Shown: positions 19,691 to 29,540 of the stretch, piece by piece
How positions within the stretch are numbered: position 1 is the first letter of the stretch
Layout of the letters: each line of letters begins with the position of its first letter
Origin: Chara braunii
Taxonomy: Eukaryota > Streptophyta > Charophyceae > Charales > Characeae
DNA length: 39,905 bases
Assembly: GCA_003427395.1 (NCBI GenBank)
Contig: BFEA01000046.1
Span: 3,030,239 to 3,070,143 of the forward strand
Reading direction: 5' to 3'
Translations under genes and position numbers: made by a program
The notes under the pieces: generated by a model
Told to the model about the DNA's origin: nothing
Seen by the model: only the letters and a program-made list of their open reading frames with translations
Database searches by the model: none

Positions 19691-20104
19691 TGGTGAGTCC
19701 CGAATGATTTCCCGTCACTCAAGAGGCTGTATACGACTAATTTGTGCACGGCAGAGAAAACCGGAGGCTAGGATGTTAGAAGGACCGAAGGCGTGAGCGA
19801 CGACACTAGGAAGCTAGAGGCCGCCCAAAATCGCCGAGACTCTCGAACCAAGAAGGAATTGTCGAAACGGGGAGCGACAATGGACCACAAGAAAATAACG
19901 GAGACGATCCTTCCCCCGAAAACGGAGAAGGACCTCCAGGAAAATAATCGTAGCATAGGACGTGCGCAACAAAGAGAGAAATGAAGCAGGACGTAAGGCG
20001 TCGGCACGGAGAAAAGGCAGCCAGACTAGATGGGCCACTAGGACGCAGCGGCAAGAGGGCCGAGGGGGCCACAAGATAAGCGGGGATCCATGTCCGGAGA
20101 GATA

Positions 20105-20440
20105 CGGTGTGTGAGACCAAGAGAACATGTGGTACCGGCGGGACAAAGTGTCCGGGACTACGTGAGACCAAAAAAGATGTGGTACCAGCGGGACAAAGTG
20201 TCGGGGATCACGTGAGACCAAGAAAAGATGTGGTGCCGGCGGGACAAAGTGTCGGGGACCACGTGGACTAAGAAAAGACGCGGTGCCGGCGGGACAAAGT
20301 GCCGGGGACCACGTGATACCAAGAGAAGATGTGGTACCGGCGGGACAAAATGCCGGGGACCACGTGAGACCAAGAGAAGATGTGGTACCGACGGGACAAA
20401 GTGTCAGGGATCACGTGGGACCAGAAAAAAGTGCAGCATT
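20105..20440. repeat. 51-bp tandem repeat, six to seven units
   Basis: GGTACCGGCGGGACAAAGTG recurs at about 20131, 20182, 20232, 20283, 20333 and 20384, each followed by TCGGGGACCACGTGAGACCA-type sequence and AAGAGAAGATGT. More degenerate units continue to about 20575. Since 51 is a multiple of three, a Lys/Gly/Thr-rich repeat is open on the plus strand (20228-20476), but units differ by indels elsewhere and I do not regard it as a gene. Confidence 0.9.
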
Positions 20441-20630
20441 AGCATGGGACTAGTGATGGGGACCATAGGGGACTAAGCAAAAATTGCGGTACCTATGGGA
20501 CCACCTGCGGGATGGGTACCGGCGGGACAAAGTGTCAGGGACCAGCGTGGGACAAGTGGCGGGGACCCGTGACGTCCCAAGGAAAAATGGCGGCATGGTA
20601 TGCGGTGCAAAAAATAAAACAAGGTGCACC

Positions 20631-20690
20631 GTCAAGATCGGAGATCTTGACGACCAAATTTATTAGCGCCACTAGTGCAAGCACTAGTGG
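20631..20690 (+). other. double-hairpin module, copy 1
   Basis: Hairpin one: GTCAAGATC (20631-20639) pairs with GATCTTGAC (20643-20651), loop 3 nt. Hairpin two: CCACTAGTGC (20669-20678) pairs with GCACTAGTGG (20681-20690), loop 2 nt. The same pair of hairpins in the same order recurs at 22271-22332 with changed but still pairing stems. Confidence 0.7.
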
Positions 20691-20754
20691 GAGCAAGTGG
20701 GAGGGCAAAAAGAAAAATAAAAAGTAAAGAAACAAGTGGTGGAAGGCATGGAAG

Positions 20755-21873
20755 CAATCCGAAAAATCTCGGATTGGCCTCCCCCAAGAAAATAGGGTAA
20801 AAAAAAGCCAACACGAGAAAAATAGGCTCCTAGAAAAAATTTGGTGCAAGGGGGCCTACCGTTTGGGAGAGGGGAGGACTAACGGTGGCTTCCAAGGGGC
20901 ATGGAAGGGCCACAACTGCAGTCCGAAAAATAACGGACTGGCCCTTGGGCATAGGAAGGGCCAAAACTAAGAGGGAGAGGCAAGAAAAGGGCCTTAACGG
21001 CTAGTTGACACTTGGCATGCGAAAAGAAAAAGAAAAAGAAAAGAAAAATGAAGGAGAATGAGACAAGGAGGGTGAAAGGGAGTGAGTGAGTTGGCCGTTG
21101 GTAGGGATTGCAGCAAGTAGGGACTGCCAAGTCCCAACTGTCCAAGAAAAGAAGAAAAAAGAAAAAGAAAAGAAAAGAAAATTGAGAAAAGGGCCTTAAC
21201 GGCTAGTTGACACTTGACATGCACAAAGAAAAATAAAAGAAAAAGAAAATGGGTGTAAGGGAGGATGAGTGAGTTGGCCGTTAGTTGGGACTGCAGCAAG
21301 TAGGGACTGCCAAGTCCCAACTGTCCACAAGTTGAGGGAAAAAAAAAGGAAAAGAAAAGAAAAAGAAAAGTAATAGGGGGAAAGTCAAAAGGGCACTAAC
21401 GGACAAAAACGGCCACCTAGGGGAAGGATTTTTGACCAGGTTCACTTGGGCAATGTGGCGGTTACAAAGGACCATACTTTTCTTTGATTTATGCTGAGAA
21501 AATTGAAAGAAAACAAGGCCCCATGCAACCGAAAAATAACGGATTGCATGGGGGAGGCCAAAGTCAAGTTTCAAGTGCACCGGCAGCCAGAATCGAGGCC
21601 GGATGCACTTGGGAATTGGCCGCCTGATTTTCTTTTAGTAGGGGGCTAGTTGAGGGACATTGGGGCAAGGAAAACTGCCCCTAGTGCAGTCCGAGATGCA
21701 ACGGACTGCATAGGGAGGGGCAAACTCATGTTTTTAAGGCTCCGGGAGCCAAAAGTGAGCTCGGAGGTCTTAGGAAAACTAACGTTTTATTTTCCTTGGG
21801 CTTGGGGCATGACATGAGGCTATGGGGCTAGCAAAATGGTGGTGGATGCAGTCCGAGAAATAACGGACTGCAT
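20755..21873 (+). other. family of five short hairpins with CCG/CGG stems
   Basis: Five stems with a shared form: 20755-20776 (CAATCCGA with TCGGATTG), 20919-20940 (CAGTCCG with CGGACTG), 21522-21550 (CATGCAA plus CCG with CGG plus TTGCATG, one bulge), 21685-21710 (TGCAGTCCG with CGGACTGCA) and 21846-21873 (ATGCAGTCCG with CGGACTGCAT). The loops are purine-rich (AAAAATAA, AGAAATAA). Stem bases differ between copies in paired fashion (AAT/ATT against AGT/ACT). Confidence 0.65.
20985..21380. repeat. two-unit tandem duplication, about 198 bp
   Basis: GAGAAAAGGGCCTTAACGGC, then TAGTTGACACTTG, occurs at 20985 and again at 21183. Each is followed by an AAAGAAAAAG-rich stretch, GAGTGAGTTGGCCGTT and a GCAGCAAGTAGGGACTGCCA block. 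The A/G-rich stretches differ in length between the units. Confidence 0.85.
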
Positions 21874-22270
21874 GGAAGTGCTCGGACCTAGGGGAAATGG
21901 GCCGCGACACGCCGAAAATATTAAAAATGGTGTCGCGGGCCTAAGGGGAGTGTGACGGCAAAGCAGCAACGGCACGGCGGGGGCCCCGCGGCCGGAAAAA
22001 AACATTAACGGCACAAGGGACGCATGAAGAAAATAATAAAACTGGACTGTCGGGGACTTGGGAAGTCCCAAGTAAAAATTGGACGTCAACCGAAATGAGG
22101 CCGGGGGCCAAAGGGGGGAAAAATAAAAATTGTTGAAAATTGGGCTTTGTTTGCGGCACCGCCGGCGGAACGGTAAATTGGGCCTAGCGCGGCAAGCGAC
22201 GGGGATTTGAGGTGTTCCAAAGAGAAGACCACTAGAAAAGATGTGGAGCGGCCGAAGAAAATAAACGGCT

Positions 22271-22332
22271 CCGTCGAGTTCGAGGATCTCGACGGTAGAA
22301 GTTACGGGCACCACTAGTGCTAACGCTAGTGG
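22271..22332 (+). other. double-hairpin module, copy 2
   Basis: CCGTCGAG (22271-22278) pairs with CTCGACGG (22288-22295). CCACTAG (22311-22317) pairs with CTAGTGG (22326-22332). It is homologous to 20631-20690: both have a GATC or GAGTTC core, then 17-18 nt, then the CCACTAGTGC hairpin. Confidence 0.65.
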
Positions 22333-22834
22333 GGCTCAAAGGGGTGAAAGCAGGCGTGAGGAGCAATGAAAGAATAATAAGGGGAGGGTTGTCCAACAGT
22401 CCGGGGTATTTTGGACTAGCTAGGCACAAGAAAATAAGAGCCCAAGGGGCTCCAAGCAAAGAACAGGCTAGCCAAGAAAAATCGGAGCCAAGGGGCCTCA
22501 AAATGGAGGCTAACGGGAGTAGAATGAGCCCCCTAGGGGCATGGGCATGCCAACCTTGTGCGCCGGGGTGTAACGGCCAACTCTCGGGCATGAACCTGGC
22601 CGCGATCAGGACTCTGGGGCCTAGGAAGGGGGTGCACAGCAAAATGACACATGTCACCAATAAAATCAAAGAAAAAGAAAAGAAAATGGGGAGAGAAATG
22701 AGAAAAAATGAGGAAAAATAGGAGAATTGGGTGGAGGAGAGCATGCTGGCATATTGGGATGGCTGAGGTAGGGACTGCCAGGTCTCAATGATAACCTCAC
22801 TCCTCCTAGATTCAAGGAGTGCAGGCCAGATTGC

Positions 22835-22863
22835 TGAGATATGGCCCTTGGGGCCATATCTCA
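22835..22863 (+). other. perfect 13-bp hairpin
   Basis: TGAGATATGGCCC (22835-22847) is the exact reverse complement of GGGCCATATCTCA (22851-22863), with a 3-nt loop TTG. It lies in gene-free DNA of the possible LTR. Confidence 0.75.
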
Positions 22864-22974
22864 ACAAAATCTCAATTTAAAAGGGCAAAAATGAAAGGAA
22901 ATGCAAAGGGAAAAAATCAGGTTTTCTTTTGGACCATGGATCTGAAATCAGGTCTAATGGTGGAGAGAAAACAG

Positions 22975-23003
22975 CCGTTTTTTATGGGCCAGCAAAAAAA
23001 CGG
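22975..23003 (+). other. 9-bp hairpin
   Basis: CCGTTTTTT (22975-22983) pairs with AAAAAACGG (22995-23003). It is the last of the hairpins in this gene-free region, which otherwise shows no coding sequence between 22333 and 23540. Confidence 0.5.
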
Positions 23004-23545
23004 TTAGATCTAGAATGAGGTGGCAGCCCAAAGTGGAAAGAAACAAAAGAGGGAAAAAAACGAAATAGTGCATTTGGTCTAAAATGAGAGCCAGATGCAC
23101 TAGAAATTGAAAAATTGGACTTAGGGGCTCAAAATTGAAGGAAGGGCTACTAGGGGGTGGCACGGACTATTGCTGACTTTGGATTTTAGCCAGATCCAAG
23201 GCTGAAAGTAGGTCGCCACTTAGAAAAATGGTCCGGCCTACCCAAGGGAGACCGAAAACTAAAAAAATCGAGAAAAGGACCCGTTAGGCCTTTTTCTTTC
23301 AAGTAAAATTGCCCCTTGGACATTAGGACCCAAGGGCACAGCATTTATGAGGTGGGAAAGAGGCCGGAGTAGGCCAAGAGGCAATCCGAGTTGGTACCAA
23401 CCACTCGGACTGCATGTACGTGGCCAAAAAGAGGTTCAGGTACCCTCGGAGAGGCCTAGAGGAGAAAATTGGCCTTGGGGGTACGTTGGTTCGCCTTGGG
23501 GTACTTGGGAGGGCCCAAAGGCTAGGCGGACTGCTGTTCACAGCC

Positions 23546-23552
23546 TATATAA
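23546..23552 (+). promoter_or_regulatory. TATA box, candidate polymerase II promoter
   Basis: TATATAA in the context CACAGCCTATATAAGCTGGG, flanked by GC-richer DNA, is a good core promoter match and the best in the window. A start would be expected near 23575-23585. If 19680 is an LTR start this would be the LTR promoter of U3. No long gene follows within 3 kb on the plus strand, only simple repeats. Confidence 0.5.
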
Positions 23553-23649
23553 GCTGGGGATTTAGTTCGCCACATTCACACTTGCATGTGGAGTGCCCAT
23601 GCTGCCCAAATTAGCCTGTGAAAGCTCCAGAGGCAATTGGAGAGTAGTG

Positions 23650-23967
23650 AGGGGAACCCCTGCCGGCCCGGAAGCTTGAAAGTGACTGTGAGCTAGTAGG
23701 AGGAGGCTCTACAAGCTAGTGGTAGTAAGGGAGGTAGTCCGCCATAGCTCCCAGGCTAGTGGAGGAGAAGGCAAGACTGAGAGGAGTCTCATTAACCCTC
23801 CTCGAGGGGAGGACTCCCCAGTCTTAGTGATAGGAGTCCGTGGGTACTCGAAGGAGGTGAAAGAAGGAGGGAGGAAAGGCTTGGAGAGGGAGGCAGCCAT
23901 AGCCAAGGAAAGGGAAGCTTCATCAAGAAGGAGGCAACCAAGGGGGTGAGTGGAGAAGTGTCTTCCC
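23650..23967. other. unassigned stretch after the TATA box
   Basis: Purine-rich, GGAGG-containing DNA (AGTAGTGAGGGGAACCCCTG onward). It has a 76-codon open frame at 23719-23949 without recognisable motifs. No gene is supported. It could be transcribed leader if the TATA box is used. Confidence 0.3.
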
Positions 23968-24090
23968 CCTTCTTCTTCTTCTTCTTCTTCTTCTTCTTCT
24001 TCTCCTTCTTTTTCTCCTCCTTCTTCTTCCTCTTCTTCCTCTTCTCCCTCTTCTTCTTCTTCTTCTCCTCCCCCTTGATCTTCCTCCTCC
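23968..24090. repeat. TTC/CTT-rich microsatellite
   Basis: A TTC trinucleotide run with CTCC interruptions from about 23968 to 24090. It encodes only a polyphenylalanine reading, which I regard as an artefact. Confidence 0.95.
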
Positions 24091-24124
24091 TCCCCCCTCC
24101 TATCTCCTCTTATTCCTACTCCTT

Positions 24125-24725
24125 CCCCTTATGTTGTTGAGCTGAAACTTGGTCTTTTTTCTCTCATAATCTTTCTCTCTTACTCCTCTCTCCACTTGGT
24201 TGCAAATCACAACTCATATCTTGATGATGGCTAGTGTTTGAGTGTTTATTCATGCTCGTTTTGTTCATTCTAGCCTCTCCTTGTGAATTGCAATACTTCC
24301 CTTTGCGTTGTTGAGCTAAAACTTTGTTTTTTTCTCTCTTAATCTCTCCCTTCTACTCATCTCTCCACTTGGTTGCAAATCGCAACTCATATCTTGATGA
24401 TGTATAGTGTTTGAGTTTTGATCTATACTTGTTTTGTCCATTCTAACCTCTCCTTGTGAATCTTAATACTTCCTCTTGTGTTGTTGAGCTAAAACTTTGT
24501 TTTTTTCTCTCCTAATCTCTCTCTCTTACTTATCTCTCCACTTGGTTGCAAATCGCAACTCATGTCGTGATGATGTGCAGTGTTTGAGTGTTGATTCATG
24601 CTTGTTTTGTTCATTCTAGCCTCTCCTTGTGAATCGCAATACTTCCCCTTGTGTTGTTGAACTAAAACTTTGTCTTTTTCTCTCTTAATCTCTCTCTCCT
24701 ACTTATCTCTCCACTTTGTTGCAAA
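24125..24725. repeat. 173-174-bp tandem array, left part
   Basis: GTTGTTGAGCTAAAACTTTG recurs at 24133, 24307, 24480 and 24653. Each unit contains CTCTCTCTCCTACTTATCTC, then CCACTTGGTTGCAAATCGCA, then ACTCATATCTTGATGATG and a GCCTCTCCTTGTGAATCGCA block. The period is 173-174 bp. The fourth unit is broken after GTTGCAAA (24718-24725) by the insertion at 24726-25143. Confidence 0.95.
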
Positions 24726-25143
24726 AGAAAAGGTTAACCGACCCCCCAATTTTCACCTCAATTTATAAGAAAACCATAAGGCCATCACAAACAAACTTTA
24801 CACCCATCTATAAAGTGCACTTCTTACTAACATTTTATAGAAACAATACAAAAAAAAAAAACAAAAAAAAAAAACATAAAACAACAACTCAAAACTGCAT
24901 TTTCGAGCAATTTTGCCAAAAAACAAGTTCATCAAAATTTCAGGATTTTTAGGATGATGAACAACACTAATTCTAATAACCCAAATGACACCAAATTTGA
25001 CACACAGCAAGCTTGTCCTATAACAAAAACAGTAAAAAAAAAAAATCCAAAAAAACACAAAATTTGACCCCGAAACCCTAATTTCAGGACCATTCATCGT
25101 TACCTAGAGCCGAAACGTGGGGGTCCCTGTTAACCACTTGTGG
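24726..25143. mobile_element. 0.4-kb insertion in the 173-bp array, candidate non-autonomous DNA element
   Basis: The array spacing jumps from 173 to 599 bp here, so 426 bp are extra. GTTGCAAA occurs on both sides (24718-24725 and 25144-25151), compatible with an 8-bp target duplication, but those bases also belong to the array unit. Near the ends are inverted GGTTAAC copies (24732-24738 and 25129-25135) followed inward by GACCCCC-type runs (CGACCCCCCA against the complement of TGGGGGTCCC). The interior is AT-rich with A-runs and no coding capacity. The class is undecided. Confidence 0.55.
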
Positions 25144-25960
25144 GTTGCAAATCGCAACTCATATCTTAATGATGTGTAATGTTTGAGTATTGATTCATGG
25201 TTGTTTTGTCCATTCTAGCCTCTCCTTGTGAATCGCAATACTTCCCCTTATGTTGTTGAGCTAAAACTTTGTTTTTTTCTCTCATAATCTCTCTCTCGTA
25301 CTTATCTTTCCACTTGGTTGCAAATCGCAACTCATATCTTGATGATGTGTAGTGTTTGAGTGTTGATTTATGCTTGTTTTGTCCATTCTAGCCTCTCCTT
25401 GTGAATCGCAATACTTCCCCTTGTGTTGTTGAGCTAAAACTTTGTTTTTTTATTTCCTGATCTCTCTCTCCTACTTATCTCTCCACTTGGTTGCAAATCA
25501 CAACTCATATCTTGATGATGTGTAGTGTTTGAGTGTTGATTCATGCTTGTTTTGTCCATTCTAGCCTCTCCTTGTGAATCGTAATACATCCCCTTGTGTT
25601 GTTGAGCTAAAACTTTGTATTTTTCTCTCAAAATCTCTCTCTCTCCTACTTATCTCTCCACTTCGTTGCTGATCGCAACTCATATCTGGATGACGTGTAG
25701 AATTTGAGTGTTGATTGATGCTTGTTTTGTCCATTATAGCCTCCCCTTGTGAGACGCAATCCTTCTCTTTGTGTTGTTGAGCTAAAACTTGGTCTTTCTC
25801 TCTCTTAATCTCTCTCTCATACTCATCTCTCCACTTGGTTGCAAATCGCAACTCATATCTTGATGATGTGTAGTGTTGGAGTGTTGATTCATGCTTGTTT
25901 TTTCCTTTCTAGCATCACTATGTGGACCGCAACCTATCTCCTTGTGTTGGTGAGCTCATT
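25144..25960. repeat. 173-174-bp tandem array, right part
   Basis: The array resumes with GTTGCAAATCGCAACTCATA. GTTGTTGAGC recurs at 25252, 25425, 25598 and 25773, with a diverged last unit at 25945. Divergence rises toward the right edge, where it passes into the 91-bp family. Confidence 0.95.
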
Positions 25961-26059
25961 TATAGTCTTTTTCACCCATGATCTTCATCTTGTACTCGTT
26001 TATTTACTTGGTTGAAAATCGCAGCCCATGTGTTGGTGGCAACATGTATTAGAGGAAAG

Positions 26060-27800
26060 TAGATTGCTTCCAATCTTGTCATTTGGCTGATCTTGATGCT
26101 TGGATGACCTGAGACACGTTGGGATACTTCGTTGCACCTCCCCTTGAGTAGATTGTTTCCAATCTTGTCATTTGGCTGATCTTAATGCTTAGATGAGTTT
26201 CGATTCACCTTGGGATACTTCGTTGCACTTTACCTTGAGTAGATTGCTTCGAAACTTGATACTTCGCTCTTCTGAGTGCTTGGGTGGGCTGTGATTCACC
26301 CCATGATCCTTGGCTGATCATTCCGCTTGGTAGATTGTTGATGGCATTGTCATTTTGTTGTTCTAAGTGCTTGGGTGGGCTGCGATTCACCCCATCATAC
26401 TTCGTTGATCATTCCGCTGGGTAGATTGTTGTTGGCATTGTCATTTTGTTGTTCTATGTGCCTGGGTGGGCTGCTATTCACCCCATGATACTTAGCTGAT
26501 CATTCCGCTGGGTAAATTGTTGTTGGCATTGTCATTTTGTTGTTCTAAGTGTCTGGGTGGGCTTCTATTCACCCCATGATACTTCGCTAATCATTCCCTT
26601 GGGTAGATTGCTGTTGGCATTGTCATTTTGTTGTTCTAAGTGTCTGGGTGGGCTGTTATTCACCCCATGATACTTCGCTGCTCATTCCCCTGGGTAGATT
26701 GTTGTCGGCATTGTCATTTTGTTGTGGGTGGGCTGCGATTCACCCCATGATACTTCGCTGATCATTCCCTTGGGTAAATTGTTGCTGGCATTGTCATTTT
26801 GCTGTTCTAAGTGCTTGGGTGAGCTGCTATTCACCCCATGATACTTCTCTGATCATTCCCCTAGGTAGATTGTTTCTGGCATTGTCATTTTGCTGTTCTA
26901 AGTGCCTGGGTGGGCTGCTATTCACCGCATGATACTTCGATGATCATTCCGCTAGGTAGATTGTTGTTCGCATTGTCATTTTGCTGTTCTAAGTGTCTGG
27001 GTGGGCTGCTATTCACCCCATGATACTTCGCTGATCATTCCGCTGGGTAGATTGTTGTTGGCATTGTCATTTTGTTGTTCTAAGTGTCTAGGTGGGCTGC
27101 TATTCACCCCATGATACTTCGCTGATCATTCCCCTGGGTAGATTGTTGTTGGCATTGCCATTTTGTTGTTTTAAGTGCTTGGGTGGGCTGCTATTCACCC
27201 CATGATACTTCGCTGCTCGTTCCCCTAGGTAGATTATTGTTGGCATTGTCATTTTGTTGTGGGTGGGCTGCGATTCACCCCATGATACTTCGCTGATGAT
27301 TCCCCTGGGTAGATTGTTGTTGGCATTGTCATTTTGTNGTTCTAAGTGCTTGGGTGGGCTGCTATTCACCCCATGATACTTTGCTGATCATTCCCCTGGG
27401 TAGATTGTTGTTGGCATTGTCATTTTGCTGTTCTAAGTGCCTGGGTGGGCTGCTATTCACCCCAAGATACTTCGCTGCTCATTCCCCTGGGTAGATTGCT
27501 GTTGGCATTGTCATTTTCATGTTCTAAGTGTTTGGGTGGGCTGCGATTCACCCCAAGATACTTCGCTGATGATTCCCCTGGGTAGATTGTTGTTAGCTTT
27601 GTCATTTTGCTGTTCTAAGTGCTTAGGGCGAGCTGCGGCACACCCCGTGATGCTTCGTTGTTCTTTCCCCTGGGCAGTTTGCTGCAAACCATGTATTTTT
27701 TCTGTTTTAAGTGTTTGGGTGGGCTGCGATATACCCCGTGATACCTCGTTGTTCATTCCCGTGGGTAGGTCGTTGTTAACTTTGTCTTTTTGTTAATCTA
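26060..27800. repeat. 91-bp tandem array, about 19 units, with higher-order pattern
   Basis: GGTGGGCTG starts at 26283, 26374, 26465, 26556, 26647, 26727, 26818, 26909, 27000, 27091, 27182, 27262, 27353, 27444 and 27535, that is 91-bp steps except two 80-bp steps. Each unit has ATTCACCCCATGATACTTCG, CTGATCATTCCCCTGGGTAG, ATTGTTGTTGGCATTGTC and ATTTTGTTGTTCTAAGTG. Edge units (26060-26280 and 27626-27800) are diverged, as usual in satellite arrays. Confidence 0.95.
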
Positions 27801-28824
27801 AGTGCGTGGGTGTATGGTGGTGTGCACCTTGGCATATGGCGCTGTCTGATCCCCGCTGCTAAGTAGACTGCTGTTTTCCCCCCTGATCTAGACTGGGAAA
27901 TCGCTAGGATTCGCCCCCCCCTTGTGTTCTATTCGAACGCGGTAAGTAAGAGGTTCAAAAGAATGCTGTTTTCTGGTAATCTGAGGGTCTGCTGTGCGTT
28001 TCCTCTGCTGATAACCGTAGGACTGCAGCCCTGGACAGAACCTGGCCAGCACAGACTATTGAACCAGGAGCAAGGACAGGGTAACCACCTTCGTCACTAA
28101 GGTCATGCGGATACCGCAATTGGGCGAAATACGGTTGACGGCACGTCGGCGGAGGCACTATAGGTACTTAGGAATGGGGTCTGAGGCTGTTCAGGCCTCA
28201 TATCCGTGGTATGAATAGATGGCCTGCAGACCCAACAGGCCATCAGACTCCGTTCTCTGAAGAAATCAGAAATCGGATCTCCCCTGAAAATGTTCGCCGA
28301 AAGCCAGCGGACGCCCGAAACGGGCAACTTGGGCCAAACGACGTCAGATCGACGCCAAATTTTGTGCAGGTTTTTCCTATGATACAGTGAGGGGGCCCAA
28401 TAAATTTGGTGTCACTCTGATAACGTTTGGGGCAGGTAATACAGGACTGAGCACCCGAAATTTTCACCCTGGGCAAAGAAACAGCAAAGACGGTAAAATA
28501 CCGTAACTAGCGGGACTTGCAGATTGTGCAGATTCCGATCAACCGCATCCACAACAACTCTGTGTGTTCTCTGCATGTTGACAGTTGACTGTGTACTGTG
28601 GGACTGTGTCTTGGTCCGGGACATAATGGATACGGCTGACAATAAGCCGGACGCCTGGGTAAGGCGGAAAGGCGGGGCCAAGGTCACTTGCACACGTCTC
28701 CCGCCGTTCGTCATCCCCGACACTTGTTCACCTCGACTACTCTTCCTGACCACGTGTCCAAAGGACAACACAAACACACTTCCCCTCCCTTTCCTTTTCT
28801 TCCGCCTCCTTCTCCTACACCCAT
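27801..28824. other. unassigned 1-kb stretch between satellite arrays
   Basis: No gene is supported. Open frames on both strands are short and without motifs. It contains a donor-like CGCGGTAAGTAAG at 27938. Near 28350-28450 the stretch ACGCCAAATTTTGTGCAGG, then AATAAATTTGGTGTCAC, resembles in flavour the CAAATGACACCAAATTTGAC piece inside the 24726-25143 insertion, which may mean that both derive from related mobile DNA. The right end passes directly into the 53-bp minisatellite. Confidence 0.3.
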
Positions 28825-29540
28825 TCACCTAGCCAACCACCCCCAACCCTTCTTCCACCTCCATCACTTACACCCCTTCACCATAGCCGACCACCTCGTC
28901 CCTTCTTCTTCCTCCGTCACCTACACCCCTCCACCATAGCCGGCCACCTCGACGCTCTTCCACCTCCGCCACCTACACCCATCCACCATAGCCAACCACC
29001 CCAACCCTTCTTCCACCCCCATGACCTACACCCATCCACCATATCCGACCACCCTTACCATTCTTCTTCCTCCTTCACCNNNNNNNNNNNNNNNNNNNNN
29101 NNNNNNNNNNNNNNNNNNNNNNNNNNNNNNNNNNNNNNNNNNNNNNNNNNNNNNNNNNNNNNNNNNNNNNNNNNNNNNNNNNNNNNNNNNNNNNNNNNNN
29201 NNNNNNNNNNNNNNNNNNNNNNNNNNNNNNNNNNNNNNNNNNNNNNNNNNNNNNNNNNNNNNNNNNNNNNNNNNNNNNNNNNNNNNNNNNNNNNNNNNCC
29301 TCAACCCTTCTTCCACCTCCGTCACCTACACCCATCTACCATAGCCAACCACCCCAACCCTTCTTCCACATCCATCACCTACACCCATCCACCATAGCCG
29401 ACCACCCCAACCCTTCTTCCACCTCCATCACCTACACTCATCCACCATAGCCGGCCACCTCAAGCCTTCTTCCACCCCCATCACCTACACCCATCCACCA
29501 TAGCTGACCACCCCAACCCTTCTTCTTCCTCCATCACCTG
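28825..29540. repeat. 53-bp minisatellite, second locus, containing an assembly gap
   Basis: The same unit as at 1-740 (CACCTACACCCATCCACCAT and CAACCCTTCTTCC). Units before and after a run of N (29080-29298) are in the same orientation. The array stops abruptly at about 29540 and the next bases are already retroelement accessory ORF E. Confidence 0.92.
29080..29298. other. assembly gap (219 N)
   Basis: A run of N inside the minisatellite. The true length is unknown, and the array on both sides could have been collapsed or bridged by scaffolding. Confidence 0.99.

Noticed and set aside
23946-24140. Open frame rich in phenylalanine
   Set aside because: It is the translation of a TTC microsatellite and has no other coding signal.
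26060-27800. Regular spaced repeats that could be taken for a CRISPR array
   Set aside because: Units are 91 bp and similar along their whole length with no unique spacers, in a eukaryotic context. It is a satellite array.
27801-28824. tRNA or rRNA gene between the arrays
   Set aside because: I found no cloverleaf-like arms with a TTCGA-type loop in proper spacing, and no rRNA-like sequence.
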